Below, one piece after another: positions 54,171 through 63,749 of a stretch of 64,000 nt of DNA. Below the pieces are notes generated by a model. That model was given only the letters and a program-made list of their open reading frames with translations, was not told where the DNA came from and did not search any database. The stretch is from positions 697,630 to 761,629 of the forward strand of contig NZ_CP040602.1 of assembly GCF_005885815.1 (NCBI RefSeq), in the 5' to 3' direction. The stretch comes from Thiomicrorhabdus sediminis (GTDB lineage Bacteria > Pseudomonadota > Gammaproteobacteria > Thiomicrospirales > Thiomicrospiraceae). Position 1 is the first letter of the stretch, and each line of letters begins with the position of its first letter. The translations under genes and the position numbers were made by a program.

Positions 54171-55688
54171 ATGTGCGGTATTGTTGGGATTGTATCGGGT
54201 ACGGGAAATTACGTTAATCAGGAGATCTATGACTCCTTAACGATTTTACAGCACCGTGGTCAGGATGCAGCAGGGATTGTGACTTGTGAAAACGGACGTT
54301 TTTACCAGCGTAAAGATAATGGTTTGGTAAAAGACGTTTTTCGTACCAGACACATGCGTGACCTTTTGGGAACAACCGGTATCGGTCATGTTCGTTATCC
54401 GACAGCGGGTTCTTCATCAAGTGCCGAAGCCCAGCCGTTTTATGTGAACTCTCCATACGGTATTGCCATGGGGCATAACGGCAACCTGACCAATGCCGAA
54501 CAATTAGCTGAAGAAATCTATCGCACAGATTTACGTCACCTAAACACCAATTCTGACTCCGAAGTTCTTTTGAATGTATTTGCGCATGAATTGATGCAAC
54601 AGAAAAAGCTGGAAATCAATCATGCCGATGTATTCAAAGCGGTGGAAAACGTTCATAAGCGAGTTCGTGGTGGTTATGCTGCAGTAGGGATTATCGCCGG
54701 TTTCGGTCTGGTCGGGTTCCGTGACCCGTTCGGCTTGCGTCCGATTGTGGTCGGTAAACGTGTTACCGAGAAAGGTACGGATTATATGGTTGCCTCCGAA
54801 TCGGTTGCTTTGAGCGGTCTTGGTTTCACTTTGGAAAAGGACTTGGCGCCAGGTGAAGCGGTCGTGATTACCGAAGACGGCCAAATCTCTTACCAGCAAT
54901 GTGCTGAAAACCCGGTTTATTCGCCATGTATTTTCGAATACGTCTACTTTGCCCGTCCGGATTCGATGATGGACGATATCTCTGTGTATAAGTCTCGCCT
55001 GCGTATGGGTGAGAAGTTGGCTGAGAAGATTTTGCGTGAATGGCCGGATCACGATATTGACGTGGTCATGCCGATTCCGGATACCAGTCGTACTTCGGCG
55101 TTGGAGTTGGCGACCGCTTTGGGTAAACCATACCGTGAAGGCTTTATGAAAAACCGTTATATCGGTCGTACCTTCATTATGCCGGGACAGCAGTTGCGTA
55201 AGAAATCCGTGCGCCAAAAGCTAAATCCGATTGATTTGGAATTTGAAGGCAAGAACGTTTTATTGGTCGATGACTCGATTGTGCGTGGTACGACCTCCGG
55301 GCAAATCGTACAAATGGCACGTGAAGCCGGGGCAAGCAAGGTTTATTTCGCATCAGCGGCACCGGCCGTTCGTTACCCATATGTTTACGGTATTGATATG
55401 CCGTCTCCATCTGAGCTGGTGGCAAGCAATCGCACAACCGAAGAGGTCGCAGAAATCATTGGTTGTGATAAGTTGATCTATCAAGATTTGGAAGACCTGA
55501 TTGATGCGGTAAGCGTGGGCAACGACAGTATCAAGCAGTTTGATACTTCATGTTTTAGCGGTGTTTACGCTACCGGTGACATTACACCTGAATATTTGGC
55601 ATCTTTAGATACCAGCCGCAACGATGATGCTAAGGCTACTAAGCAGGTCACAGGACAGGAAGGCATGGGCTTGCACAACGGTTCTTAA
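54171..55688 (+). CDS. purF: Amidophosphoribosyltransferase PurF
   Basis: First committed step of purine synthesis: PRPP and glutamine to phosphoribosylamine. It begins [10 protein letters not shown], so Cys2 becomes the N-terminal nucleophile for glutamine hydrolysis. The glutaminase domain (about 1-230) has [13 protein letters not shown] QHRGQDAAG and GHNGNLTN. The transferase domain carries the PRPP loop [16 protein letters not shown]. At 505 residues it is full length. GAGAG upstream is the ribosome-binding site. Confidence 0.98.
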   Translation: MCGIVGIVSGTGNYVNQEIYDSLTILQHRGQDAAGIVTCENGRFYQRKDNGLVKDVFRTRHMRDLLGTTGIGHVRYPTAGSSSSAEAQPFYVNSPYGIAMGHNGNLTNAEQLAEEIYRTDLRHLNTNSDSEVLLNVFAHELMQQKKLEINHADVFKAVENVHKRVRGGYAAVGIIAGFGLVGFRDPFGLRPIVVGKRVTEKGTDYMVASESVALSGLGFTLEKDLAPGEAVVITEDGQISYQQCAENPVYSPCIFEYVYFARPDSMMDDISVYKSRLRMGEKLAEKILREWPDHDIDVVMPIPDTSRTSALELATALGKPYREGFMKNRYIGRTFIMPGQQLRKKSVRQKLNPIDLEFEGKNVLLVDDSIVRGTTSGQIVQMAREAGASKVYFASAAPAVRYPYVYGIDMPSPSELVASNRTTEEVAEIIGCDKLIYQDLEDLIDAVSVGNDSIKQFDTSCFSGVYATGDITPEYLASLDTSRNDDAKATKQVTGQEGMGLHNGS

Positions 55689-55742
55689 TGGACGTTGTTT
55701 GATGGCCTTAATGACAAGCCGGTAAATGAATTAGGTAATGCG

Positions 55743-56924
55743 ATGAATGAATTTGATATAGAAACGCTGGCAGTTCGTGCCGGCTATGATCAAACGCCAG
55801 AGCAGGAAAACAGTGAAACGATTTTTCCGACTTCTAGCTTCCGTTATGAATCCGCGGCACAGGCGGCTGCGCGTTTCGGTGGTGATGAGCCGGGCAATAT
55901 CTATTCGCGTTTCACCAATCCGACCGTGCGTACCTTTGAAAAGCGTTTGGCTTTAATGGAAGGGGGGGAGTCCTGTGTCGGAACCGCTTCGGGCATGTCC
56001 GCCATCCTGTCGACTTTTATGGGGCACTGCAAAGCCGGTGACCATATTGTTTCATCACAAAGTATTTTCGGTACAACCAAAGTTCTGTTTACCAAATATC
56101 TGGCCAAGTTTGGAGTCGATGTCAGCTTTGTCTCACAAACCGATATTAGCGAATGGCAAGCGGCGATTCAGGAGAATACGGTAGCGCTGTTTTTAGAAAC
56201 ACCATCCAATCCGTTGACCGATATTGCCGATATGCAGGCTTTAAGTCAACTTGCCAAAGCGAATGACTGTTTATTGATTGTGGATAACTGTTTCTGCACA
56301 CCGGTGCTGCAGCGTCCGTTGGAACAGGGCGCGGATATTGTTATTCACTCAGCGACCAAGTTTATTGATGGTCAAGGCCGAGGTATTGGTGGTGCGGTTG
56401 TCGGTTCAGCCGAGCTGATTGAAGAGCCGGTTAGAGGTTTTATGCGGACCGCCGGGCCAACAATGAGTGCTTTCAATGCATGGATTTTCTTGAAAGGGTT
56501 GGAAACTTTGCCGGTGCGCATGAAAGCGCATTGTGAAAATGCCATGCAGTTGGCGCTGTGGTTAACCGAGCATCCGGCGGTGGAAAAAGTATTCTACCCT
56601 GGGCTGAAATCTCACCCGCAGTATGAATTGGCGCAAAAACAGCAGTCTGCCGGTGGTGGCTTGGTTACCTTTACCGTCAAGGGTGGTAAGGATAACGCTT
56701 GGCTGGTTATCGACAGTACACAGATGTTGTCGATTACCGCGAACCTCGGGGATGTGAAGACCAGTATTACCCATCCTGCGACAACAACACACAGTCGTGT
56801 CGAACCAGAAGCTCGTCTAAAAGCCGGGATTACCGATAATCTGGTACGAGTGTCGGTTGGCTTGGAATCGATTGAAGATATTAAAGCCGATTTGGCGCGA
56901 GGTTTGGATCAGCTGATTGCTTAA
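55743..56924 (+). CDS. metZ: O-succinylhomoserine sulfhydrylase MetZ
   Basis: PLP enzyme making homocysteine directly from O-succinylhomoserine and sulfide. The Cys/Met-metabolism fold shows SSFRYESAAQAAARFGGDEP (residues 32-51), YSRFTNPT, the PLP-lysine motif HSATKFIDGQGR and the C-terminal TTTHSRVEPEARLKAGITDN with a conserved Arg. The frame opens at TTG 55695, but ATG 55743 with AGGT 8 nt upstream gives MNEFDIETLAVRAG, which agrees with homologues. Its position after purF supports MetZ over MetY or a gamma-lyase. Confidence 0.9.
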   Translation: MNEFDIETLAVRAGYDQTPEQENSETIFPTSSFRYESAAQAAARFGGDEPGNIYSRFTNPTVRTFEKRLALMEGGESCVGTASGMSAILSTFMGHCKAGDHIVSSQSIFGTTKVLFTKYLAKFGVDVSFVSQTDISEWQAAIQENTVALFLETPSNPLTDIADMQALSQLAKANDCLLIVDNCFCTPVLQRPLEQGADIVIHSATKFIDGQGRGIGGAVVGSAELIEEPVRGFMRTAGPTMSAFNAWIFLKGLETLPVRMKAHCENAMQLALWLTEHPAVEKVFYPGLKSHPQYELAQKQQSAGGGLVTFTVKGGKDNAWLVIDSTQMLSITANLGDVKTSITHPATTTHSRVEPEARLKAGITDNLVRVSVGLESIEDIKADLARGLDQLIA

Positions 56925-56956
56925 AGGCAGTGAGCGATAGGTGTTTTGTTAATGAA

Positions 56957-56993
56957 AAAGCCGCTCTTAAGGTTAACTTTGAGCGGCTTTATT
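56957..56993. terminator. Bidirectional terminator between metZ and yhbY
   Basis: AAAGCCGCTC and GAGCGGCTTT pair perfectly, and an inner AAG/CTT extends the stem. An A run before and T-rich sequence after serve both converging genes. Confidence 0.9.
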
Positions 56994-57025
56994 GTGTGAG
57001 TGGTCAACAGCTTGCGAATGGCAAA

Positions 57026-57331
57026 TTATTTAGGTAGGGAAAACTCACTCTCTTCCGATTGGCGGAAAATCACTACCGTTTTACCGATGCTTTGTACTAG
57101 TAAAGCCCCGGTTTGATCAATGATGTGGTCAACGATCTGTTTGCGGTCGTCACGATCACCGATGGCGATTTTGATTTTTAACAGTTCGTGATGTTCTAGG
57201 GTTTTATCCAGCTCTTTCATCAGGCTATCCGTCACGCCTTTGGCACCGATAATGATCATCGGGTTGATATGGTGAGCAATGCCTTTGAGAAATTTCTCTT
57301 GGGATTTGGATAATTTTTCAGGTTGGCTCAT
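57026..57331 (-). CDS. yhbY: RNA-binding CRM-domain protein YhbY
   Basis: A small ribosome-associated protein linked to 50S subunit assembly. One CRM domain fills the 101 residues, with the GxxG-type loop IIGAKGVTDSLMKELDKTLE (residues 26-45) and LLKIKIAIGDRDDR. The frame extends to TTG 57343, but ATG 57331 has GGA 7 nt upstream and yields MSQPEKLSKSQEKFL. It diverges from rlmE, the usual arrangement in gammaproteobacteria. Confidence 0.94.
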   Translation of the reverse strand: MSQPEKLSKSQEKFLKGIAHHINPMIIIGAKGVTDSLMKELDKTLEHHELLKIKIAIGDRDDRKQIVDHIIDQTGALLVQSIGKTVVIFRQSEESEFSLPK

Positions 57332-57391
57332 TGAAATTTCCAATATGAGTTATTAATAATAAAGTTGTTATATTGTAGTTGAAAACACCTT

Positions 57392-58012
57392 ATGGCGAGA
57401 AGTAAATCCAGCTCAAGTTGGTTAAAAGAACATTTTGACGATTATTACGTTGCCAAAGCCAAGCAGGATGGTTGGCGTTCGCGTGCAATTTATAAGTTGC
57501 AGGAAATCGATGAAAAAGACGCACTGTTCAAACAAGGTATGTGTGTCGTTGATCTAGGGGCCGCTCCGGGTGGCTGGTCGCAGTGGACAACCCATAAGGT
57601 CGGTGGCAAAGGTGAAGTGTTTGCCTTGGATATTTTGCCGGTTGAACCTTTTGCCGGGGTGACCTTTATTCAAGGTGATTTCCGTGAAGATGAGGTGTAC
57701 CAAAAATTGCTTGATGCGTTACAGGGTCGTGATGTCGATGTGGTGATGTCGGATATGGCACCGAATATGAGTGGCAATAAAGGGGTTGATATTCCTCGTG
57801 CCATGTATCTCGTGGAGTTGTGTGTGGAATTGGCCGATCAAGTATTGAAAAAGAATGGCGATCTGCTGATGAAGGTTTTCCAGGGTGAAGGTTATAACGA
57901 ATTAATTAATGATTTGCGCGGTAAATACAGCAAGGTAATTACCCGGAAACCAAAGGCTTCGCGCCCTAGAAGTAAAGAGATTTACTTGCTCGCGCGAGGC
58001 AAAAAATCTTGA
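57392..58012 (+). CDS. rlmE: 23S rRNA Um2552 2'-O-methyltransferase RlmE (FtsJ/RrmJ)
   Basis: Methylates the ribose of U2552 in the 50S subunit. The SAM site is VVDLGAAPGGWSQW and the catalytic K-D-K-E tetrad falls in YKLQEIDEKD, MSDMAPNMSG, LLMKVFQGEG and RPRSKEIYLLARG. It has 206 residues, like E. coli RrmJ (209). In E. coli the gene precedes ftsH and is heat-shock induced; here ftsH starts 170 nt downstream. Confidence 0.97.
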   Translation: MARSKSSSSWLKEHFDDYYVAKAKQDGWRSRAIYKLQEIDEKDALFKQGMCVVDLGAAPGGWSQWTTHKVGGKGEVFALDILPVEPFAGVTFIQGDFREDEVYQKLLDALQGRDVDVVMSDMAPNMSGNKGVDIPRAMYLVELCVELADQVLKKNGDLLMKVFQGEGYNELINDLRGKYSKVITRKPKASRPRSKEIYLLARGKKS

Positions 58013-58038
58013 TGTTTGCAGGCAACAGATAGTTGTTC

Positions 58039-58057
58039 CGATAAAATATTTTTATCG
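58039..58057. repeat. AT-rich perfect hairpin upstream of ftsH
   Basis: CGATAAAA and TTTTATCG pair around TAT. It lies 27 nt beyond rlmE and 126 nt before ftsH. It lacks the GC stem of a good terminator and may be an operator or a weak attenuator. Confidence 0.5.
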
Positions 58058-58182
58058 CAAAATATGGTAAAGTAATTTTGTTGGAAGAAAACGCTTAGAA
58101 TTGCTGTCTTAAAAAGAGATAAGACTCAAAAAAATATCAAGAACATTATAGAGAACAATGCTGAGTTAACTAAGGTTACGCA

Positions 58183-60171
58183 ATGAAAAATGATATGTTA
58201 AAAAATGTGCTAATTTGGACAGTCGTCGCAATGGTATTGATGTCTGTGTTCAACCATTTTGGCTCACAGGGTCAAGGTTCTTCGGGGCGTTTGGACTATT
58301 CTGATTTTATTGAAATGGTTCATCAAGGCCAGGTCAGTAGTGTCAATATCGAAGGCCAGACCATCCGTGGTGTCTATACCAATGGTGATGCATTCACTAC
58401 CTATAACCCAGGCGATCCAGGTTTGATGGGTGATCTATTGGATAATCAAGTCAAGGTCAGTGCACAACCACCTGAGAAACAGAGTGTGTTGATGCAGATC
58501 TTTATTTCCTGGTTCCCGATGCTGCTGTTGATTGCGGTATGGATTTTCTTTATGCGATCTGTCGGTGGCGGCATGGGCGGTAAAGGCGGACCTATGTCTT
58601 TTGGTAAGAGTAAGGCTCGTATGCTGACGGATGATCAAAATAAGGTGACCTTGGATGATGTTGCCGGTGCCGATGAAGCCAAGCAAGAAGTTGGTGAAAT
58701 TGTTGATTTCCTTAAGGATCCGTCAAAATACCAAAATCTGGGTGGGAATATCCCTCGCGGTGTCTTAATGGTCGGGCCTCCTGGTACGGGTAAGACTCTA
58801 TTGGCGAAAGCGATTGCCGGTGAAGCCAAGGTGCCGTTCTTTACCATTTCAGGTTCTGATTTTGTTGAGATGTTTGTCGGTGTGGGGGCTTCACGTGTTC
58901 GTGATATGTTTGAACAGGCCAAAGCGCATGCCCCATGTATTATCTTTATCGATGAGATCGATGCGGTAGGTCGTAGCCGTGGTACCGGTATGGGCGGCGG
59001 TAACGATGAGCGTGAACAGACATTGAACCAGATGCTGGTGGAAATGGACGGTTTCGAAGGCAATGAAGGGATTATCGTTATTGCCGCGACTAACCGTGCC
59101 GACGTGCTTGACCCGGCGTTATTGCGTCCTGGTCGTTTCGACCGTCAGGTGACTGTAGGTCTGCCGGATATTCGTGGTCGTGAGCAGATTCTAAAAGTGC
59201 ATATGCGTAAAGTGCCTTTGGCTGATGATGTTAATCCATCGTATATCGCTCGTGGTACGCCAGGATTCTCCGGTGCGGATTTGGCCAACTTGGTTAACGA
59301 GGCGGCATTGTTTGCGGCGCGTGAAAACTGCAAACTGGTTACTCAGAAGCACTTTGAAAAAGCCAAAGACAAGATTTTGATGGGTGTCGAGCGTAAGTCG
59401 ATGGTGATGAATGAAAAAGAACGCCGTATGACAGCTTATCATGAAGCCGGGCACGCTATTGTCGGTTATCTGGTGCCTGAGCATGATCCTGTTTATAAGG
59501 TGTCGATTATGCCGCGTGGTCGTGCTCTTGGGGTGACTATGTATCTTCCTGAAGAGGACAGCTACAGTTATTCAAAACGTAAGCTCGAAAGTCAGTTGTC
59601 GAGTTTGTATGGCGGACGTATCGCTGAAGAACAGATTTACGGTCCTGATGCGGTAACCACGGGTGCCAGTAACGATATTGAACGTGCCACGGCGATTGCC
59701 CGCAATATGGTCACCAAATGGGGCTTGTCGGATAATCTGGGTCCTTTGATGTATGAAGAGGAAGATAAGGGTGGCTTTATGGGAACTTCCCGTAATGCCA
59801 ATGTTTCCGGAGAGATTTCAAAGCAGATTGATGTTGAGATCCGCAATATTATCGACCGCAACTACAAACGCGCCCAACAGATTCTGTTGGATAATGCCGA
59901 GAAGCTTGAGATTATGACTGAGGCATTGATGCAATACGAAACCATTGATTCTCAGCAGATCAAGAATATTATGGAAGGCTTGCCGCCAGGAGAGCCGAAG
60001 GACTGGCAGGAACGCAAGCCGGATGATGAATCAAGTAGTGGTAGTTCCGCAGCGGAAGATGACGTTGAAGCGAAAACCGATGCGGATTCGGATAATAAAG
60101 ATGATTTGGTTAAAGATGACCTAAGTGGTGATAAGGCTGAATCTGATAGTGGAGAGCCTAAACTGCATTAA
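58183..60171 (+). CDS. ftsH: ATP-dependent zinc metalloprotease FtsH
   Basis: Membrane-anchored AAA+ protease that degrades misfolded membrane proteins and regulators such as RpoH and LpxC in E. coli. Two transmembrane helices (about 7-25 and 102-124) flank a small periplasmic domain. The AAA module has Walker A GPPGTGKT, Walker B IIFIDEID and the pore FVGVGAS. The protease zinc site is [11 protein letters not shown] with a downstream Asp. The acidic C-terminus (Asp/Ser-rich from about residue 615) is longer than in some relatives. Total length is 662 residues. Confidence 0.98.
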   Translation: MKNDMLKNVLIWTVVAMVLMSVFNHFGSQGQGSSGRLDYSDFIEMVHQGQVSSVNIEGQTIRGVYTNGDAFTTYNPGDPGLMGDLLDNQVKVSAQPPEKQSVLMQIFISWFPMLLLIAVWIFFMRSVGGGMGGKGGPMSFGKSKARMLTDDQNKVTLDDVAGADEAKQEVGEIVDFLKDPSKYQNLGGNIPRGVLMVGPPGTGKTLLAKAIAGEAKVPFFTISGSDFVEMFVGVGASRVRDMFEQAKAHAPCIIFIDEIDAVGRSRGTGMGGGNDEREQTLNQMLVEMDGFEGNEGIIVIAATNRADVLDPALLRPGRFDRQVTVGLPDIRGREQILKVHMRKVPLADDVNPSYIARGTPGFSGADLANLVNEAALFAARENCKLVTQKHFEKAKDKILMGVERKSMVMNEKERRMTAYHEAGHAIVGYLVPEHDPVYKVSIMPRGRALGVTMYLPEEDSYSYSKRKLESQLSSLYGGRIAEEQIYGPDAVTTGASNDIERATAIARNMVTKWGLSDNLGPLMYEEEDKGGFMGTSRNANVSGEISKQIDVEIRNIIDRNYKRAQQILLDNAEKLEIMTEALMQYETIDSQQIKNIMEGLPPGEPKDWQERKPDDESSSGSSAAEDDVEAKTDADSDNKDDLVKDDLSGDKAESDSGEPKLH

Positions 60172-60189
60172 GCCGTTTACCTCTCTAGC

Positions 60190-60218
60190 AAACCCCGAAT
60201 GTTTCGGGGTTTTTTTTT
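60190..60218 (+). terminator. Terminator after ftsH
   Basis: AACCCCGAA and TTCGGGGTT pair around TGT and are followed by eight or more T. The T run directly abuts GGAG, the folP ribosome-binding site, so any read-through transcript continues into folP. Confidence 0.88.
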
Positions 60219-60227
60219 GGAGTCATT

Positions 60228-61076
60228 ATGTTCGATATAGCGCAAGCGTTACAAAAACTTGAATCCAGTCGTGCCGGCATGCCGTTGGTGATGGGGATTC
60301 TCAATGTTACCCCGGACTCGTTTTCCGATGGTGGTCAATTTGTTGTCATGGATGTCATCAAGCAGCAGGTTGAAGCTATGATTAAAGCCGGAGTCGATAT
60401 TATTGATATTGGTGGTGAATCTACCCGTCCGGGAGCGGAAAAAGTATCGCTCGATATCGAGCTGCAAAGGGTGATGCCGGTCATCGAATGGATTAAGCAA
60501 AACCATGAAGTGGCTTTATCGATTGATACCTATAAGGCTGAGGTGATGAAGCAGGCTATTCAAGCCGGTGTCGATATCGTCAACGATGTCAATGCCCTGC
60601 AGGCCGAAGGCGCGTTGGAAGTGGTCGCAAATAGTGATGTTTCGGTTTGTCTGATGCATAAGCAGGGTACCCCGGATACGATGCAGAACAGTCCGCATTA
60701 TGATGATGTGGTTGTTGAGGTGAGTGACTTTCTGATGCAGCGTGCCCAGGTCTGCGAGCAGGCCGGTATTGTCAAGCAGCGCATTATTCTCGACCCCGGA
60801 TTTGGCTTTGGCAAGAATTTACAGCATAATACTCAGCTGTTTAATGATTTGGATCAGATGTTGCTGTTGGGCTATCCGCTTTTGGTGGGGGTTTCAAGAA
60901 AGCGCATGATAGGTCAGATACTCGCTTCAAATGAAGCCGATTTACCGGTTGAACAACGTATGGTTGGTAGTGTTTCTGCCGCGGTATTGGCCGGTCTGAA
61001 GGGCGCCCAAATTGTCAGGGTGCATGATGTCGAGCAGACTCTTCAGGCTTTACGTACGGTTTCGGCATTAATTTAA
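60228..61076 (+). CDS. folP: Dihydropteroate synthase FolP
   Basis: Condenses p-aminobenzoate with the pterin pyrophosphate; target of sulfonamides. It shows ILNVTPDSFSDGG, IDIGGESTRPGA, NDVNAL and GVSRKRMIGQIL. The 282-residue TIM barrel is complete. It follows ftsH and precedes glmM as in E. coli. Confidence 0.97.
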   Translation: MFDIAQALQKLESSRAGMPLVMGILNVTPDSFSDGGQFVVMDVIKQQVEAMIKAGVDIIDIGGESTRPGAEKVSLDIELQRVMPVIEWIKQNHEVALSIDTYKAEVMKQAIQAGVDIVNDVNALQAEGALEVVANSDVSVCLMHKQGTPDTMQNSPHYDDVVVEVSDFLMQRAQVCEQAGIVKQRIILDPGFGFGKNLQHNTQLFNDLDQMLLLGYPLLVGVSRKRMIGQILASNEADLPVEQRMVGSVSAAVLAGLKGAQIVRVHDVEQTLQALRTVSALI

Positions 61077-61114
61077 TCCTATTTAAAGCTGTCAAATAGC
61101 CGTTGGGAATCTTT

Positions 61115-62443
61115 ATGCAAAAAAAATATTTTGGTACAGATGGTATTCGTAACCGCGTTGGATCAGGTCTGATTCGTCCGGATCAGGTGCTAAAGCTGGG
61201 CTGGGCAACCGGTAAGATTATGCGTGAGCGCGGTATGTCAAAGGTCATGATCGGTAAGGATACCCGCATCTCCGGCTATATGTTTGAATCCGCACTGGAG
61301 GCCGGGTTTATTGCCGCAGGTATCGATGTTATGTTGCTGGGTCCTATGCCAACTCCCGCGGTGGCTTATCTGACACAAACCTTCAATGCCGATATGGGCG
61401 TGGTGATCAGTGCTTCACATAATCCGCATCATGATAACGGAATTAAGTTTTTCTCGGCGGCCGGTGTGAAAATCAGCGATGAGCTTGAACTGGCGATTGA
61501 AGCCGCTTTTGAAGAAGATATGGATGTTGTCGAGTCCGAAGAGCTGGGTAAGGCCAAGCGTATCGATGACGCTGCCGGTCGCTACATTGAATTTTGTAAA
61601 AGTACCTATGATGCCAAAATAAAGCTGGACGGATTTAACCTTGTCTTGGATTGTTCGCATGGCGCTACCTATCATATTGCTCCGCATGTATTTAAAGAGT
61701 TGGGGGCTAAAGTCATTACCATCGGTGCTCAGCCGGATGGCATGAATATCAACCAAGGGTGTGGGGCGACGCATCTGGATGCGTTGCAAGCGGCGGTGGT
61801 CGAGAATCAAGCCGATCTGGGGATTGCTTTCGATGGTGATGGCGATCGTGTGATGATGGTCAACTGCCGTGGTGAAGTGATCGATGGTGATTTGATTCTC
61901 TATATTCTGGCTACCCGGGCGCAGCGTCGAGTCGAAGGTGTGGTCGGTACGGTTATGAGTAATCTGGGTGTGGAAAACGCCTTTAGGGCGCAAGGAATCG
62001 ATTTTGCCCGTTCTGCGGTCGGTGATCGCTACGTTAAAGAATTATTGACCGAGCGTGGCTGGGTATTTGGTGCCGAACAATCGGGTCATGTGTTGTGTTT
62101 GGATAAGATCTCAACCGGTGATGGTATCGTCGCTGCGTTGCAAGTGATGTCCGCTTTGGTTCAGTCGGCAAAAACCCTGACGGAGCTGCTGGATGATGTC
62201 GAGGTTTACCCACAAGTTTTATTGAATCAACGAGTTGATGATGCCAAGCGCATTATGCAAAGCAACGAATTACAATTGGCGATCGAGCAGGCTGAAGTTG
62301 AATTGGCGCAAAACGGACGAGTTTTGGTAAGAGCATCCGGTACCGAACCTTTGATCAGGGTAATGGTCGAAGGGCAGGATTTAAATGTCATCCAAAGCCT
62401 TGCAGAGCGCCTAATTCAGGTGGTTCAATCAGAAATTTCGTGA
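61115..62443 (+). CDS. glmM: Phosphoglucosamine mutase GlmM
   Basis: Interconverts glucosamine 6- and 1-phosphate for peptidoglycan and LPS. The phosphoserine loop is VVISASHNPHHDNGIKF, the metal loop DGDGDRVMM and the sugar loop GAEQSGHVL; a C-terminal RASGTEPLIRVMVE binds phosphate. The frame opens at TTG 61103, but ATG 61115 with GGGA 6 nt upstream gives MQKKYFGTDGIR, matching GlmM starts. From there it has 442 residues, against 445 in E. coli. Confidence 0.97.
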   Translation: MQKKYFGTDGIRNRVGSGLIRPDQVLKLGWATGKIMRERGMSKVMIGKDTRISGYMFESALEAGFIAAGIDVMLLGPMPTPAVAYLTQTFNADMGVVISASHNPHHDNGIKFFSAAGVKISDELELAIEAAFEEDMDVVESEELGKAKRIDDAAGRYIEFCKSTYDAKIKLDGFNLVLDCSHGATYHIAPHVFKELGAKVITIGAQPDGMNINQGCGATHLDALQAAVVENQADLGIAFDGDGDRVMMVNCRGEVIDGDLILYILATRAQRRVEGVVGTVMSNLGVENAFRAQGIDFARSAVGDRYVKELLTERGWVFGAEQSGHVLCLDKISTGDGIVAALQVMSALVQSAKTLTELLDDVEVYPQVLLNQRVDDAKRIMQSNELQLAIEQAEVELAQNGRVLVRASGTEPLIRVMVEGQDLNVIQSLAERLIQVVQSEIS

Positions 62444-62453
62444 AAATGCAAGA

Positions 62454-62482
62454 TTGTTTTTAAGTCAAGAAAACGCTAATAT
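62454..62482 (+). promoter_or_regulatory. Sigma-70 promoter of tpiA
   Basis: TTGTTT (62454-62459) and TAATAT (62477-62482) are 17 nt apart, 29 nt before the tpiA start. This would give tpiA-secG-tRNA-Leu-nuo its own promoter apart from glmM. Confidence 0.6.
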
Positions 62483-62511
62483 TGTAAAACTTTTGTGTTG
62501 GAGATTAGTAA

Positions 62512-63267
62512 ATGAGAAAACCGTTTGTTGCAGGTAACTGGAAAATGCACGGCTCTAAGGCGATGATCTTAGACCTTGTTAATGGATTGAACAGTCAAGC
62601 TGATCAAATCGGAGATGTTGATGTAGCGGTTTGTCCACCCGCGATTTACATAGATTATGCTAATCAAGCACTTTCGACAAATAAAATTTCTTTGGGCGCG
62701 CAAAACATGGCAGAAGAAGCCGTTCAGGGTGCGTTTACCGGAGAGGTGTCAGCGGCAATGCTGAATGATATGGCGTGTCGTTATGTGATTTTGGGTCACT
62801 CAGAACGTCGAGCGATTTATGGCGAAACGGACGCGCAAATTGCAAACAAGGTTAAGGTCGCTTTAGAGGCAGGTTTGACACCGATTTTGTGTGTTGGTGA
62901 AACTTTGGAAGAGCGCGAGTCCGGCGTGATGGAACAGGTCATTGCAACCCAAATCAATGCCGTGCTGGATGCGGTCGGTATTGAAGGTTTCAATAATATC
63001 GTTATCGCCTATGAGCCGGTTTGGGCAATTGGTACTGGTGTGACAGCGTCACCACAGCAAGCGCAAGACGTTCATGCCTTTATTCGTGGCATGTTGGCGA
63101 AACTTGATGCGGCAGTGGCCGACAAGGTAATTATTCAATACGGCGGTAGTGTGAAACCTGACAATGCGAAAGAATTGTTTGGTCAAGCAGATATCGACGG
63201 TGGTTTGATTGGTGGTGCTTCATTGAGCGCCGATGACTTTATCGCTATTTGTAAAGCGGCAGGATAA
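62512..63267 (+). CDS. tpiA: Triosephosphate isomerase TpiA
   Basis: Interconverts dihydroxyacetone phosphate and glyceraldehyde 3-phosphate in glycolysis and the Calvin cycle. The catalytic residues are in GNWKMHGS (Lys), [12 protein letters not shown] (His) and [12 protein letters not shown] (Glu); the phosphate site is QYGGSVKP and GGLIGGASL. It has 251 residues. GGAG lies 10 nt before the ATG. Confidence 0.98.
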
Positions 63268-63271
63268 AAAC

Positions 63272-63592
63272 ATGTTTGGAATTGTATTAACAATACATCT
63301 TATTATTGCAGTAGTTTTAGTGGCTCTTGTGTTGGTTCAACACGGTAAGGGTGCTGATGCTGGTGCAAACTTTGGTGGAGGCGGAACATCGCAATCCGTA
63401 TTTGGAAGCGGTGGTTCAGCAACATTCTTATCAAGAATGACTGCAATCGTCGCAACCGCCTTCTTTATTACCAGTTTGGTGTTGGCTTACATTGCCAGCG
63501 AGCAAGCCAAAGGGTATCAGAGCGTTACCAATAAAGCGCCTGCTGCCATCGAAGTTGAAAAAGACTCAACAGCACCTGTGGTGCCAGAATAA
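63272..63592 (+). CDS. secG: Preprotein translocase subunit SecG
   Basis: Small SecYEG subunit that assists translocation. Two transmembrane helices (about 3-23 and 52-72) flank the conserved loop [18 protein letters not shown] with a Gly/Ser-rich stretch. The frame extends into tpiA, but ATG 63272 with AGGA 7 nt upstream is the real start, giving 106 residues (E. coli 110). The position before tRNA-Leu is typical of gammaproteobacteria. Confidence 0.96.
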
Positions 63593-63601
63593 GAATATTT
63601 A

Positions 63602-63686
63602 GCCGATGTGGTGAAATTGGTAGACACGCCATCTTGAGGGGGTGGTAGCGCAAGCTGTGGCGGTTCGAGTCCGCCCATCGGCACCA
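63602..63686 (+). tRNA. tRNA-Leu (anticodon GAG)
   Basis: An 85-nt class II tRNA. The acceptor arms GCCGATG and CATCGGC pair, the anticodon loop TTGAGGG gives GAG, and a long variable arm and encoded CCA are present. It lies 9 nt after secG with no promoter of its own, so it is probably processed from the tpiA-secG transcript. Confidence 0.96.
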
Positions 63687-63749
63687 TATTAACGACTGCC
63701 GTAGCGAGGTTCGCTGCGGCTTTGACTTGCTAGACGAGGCCTAAAACCC

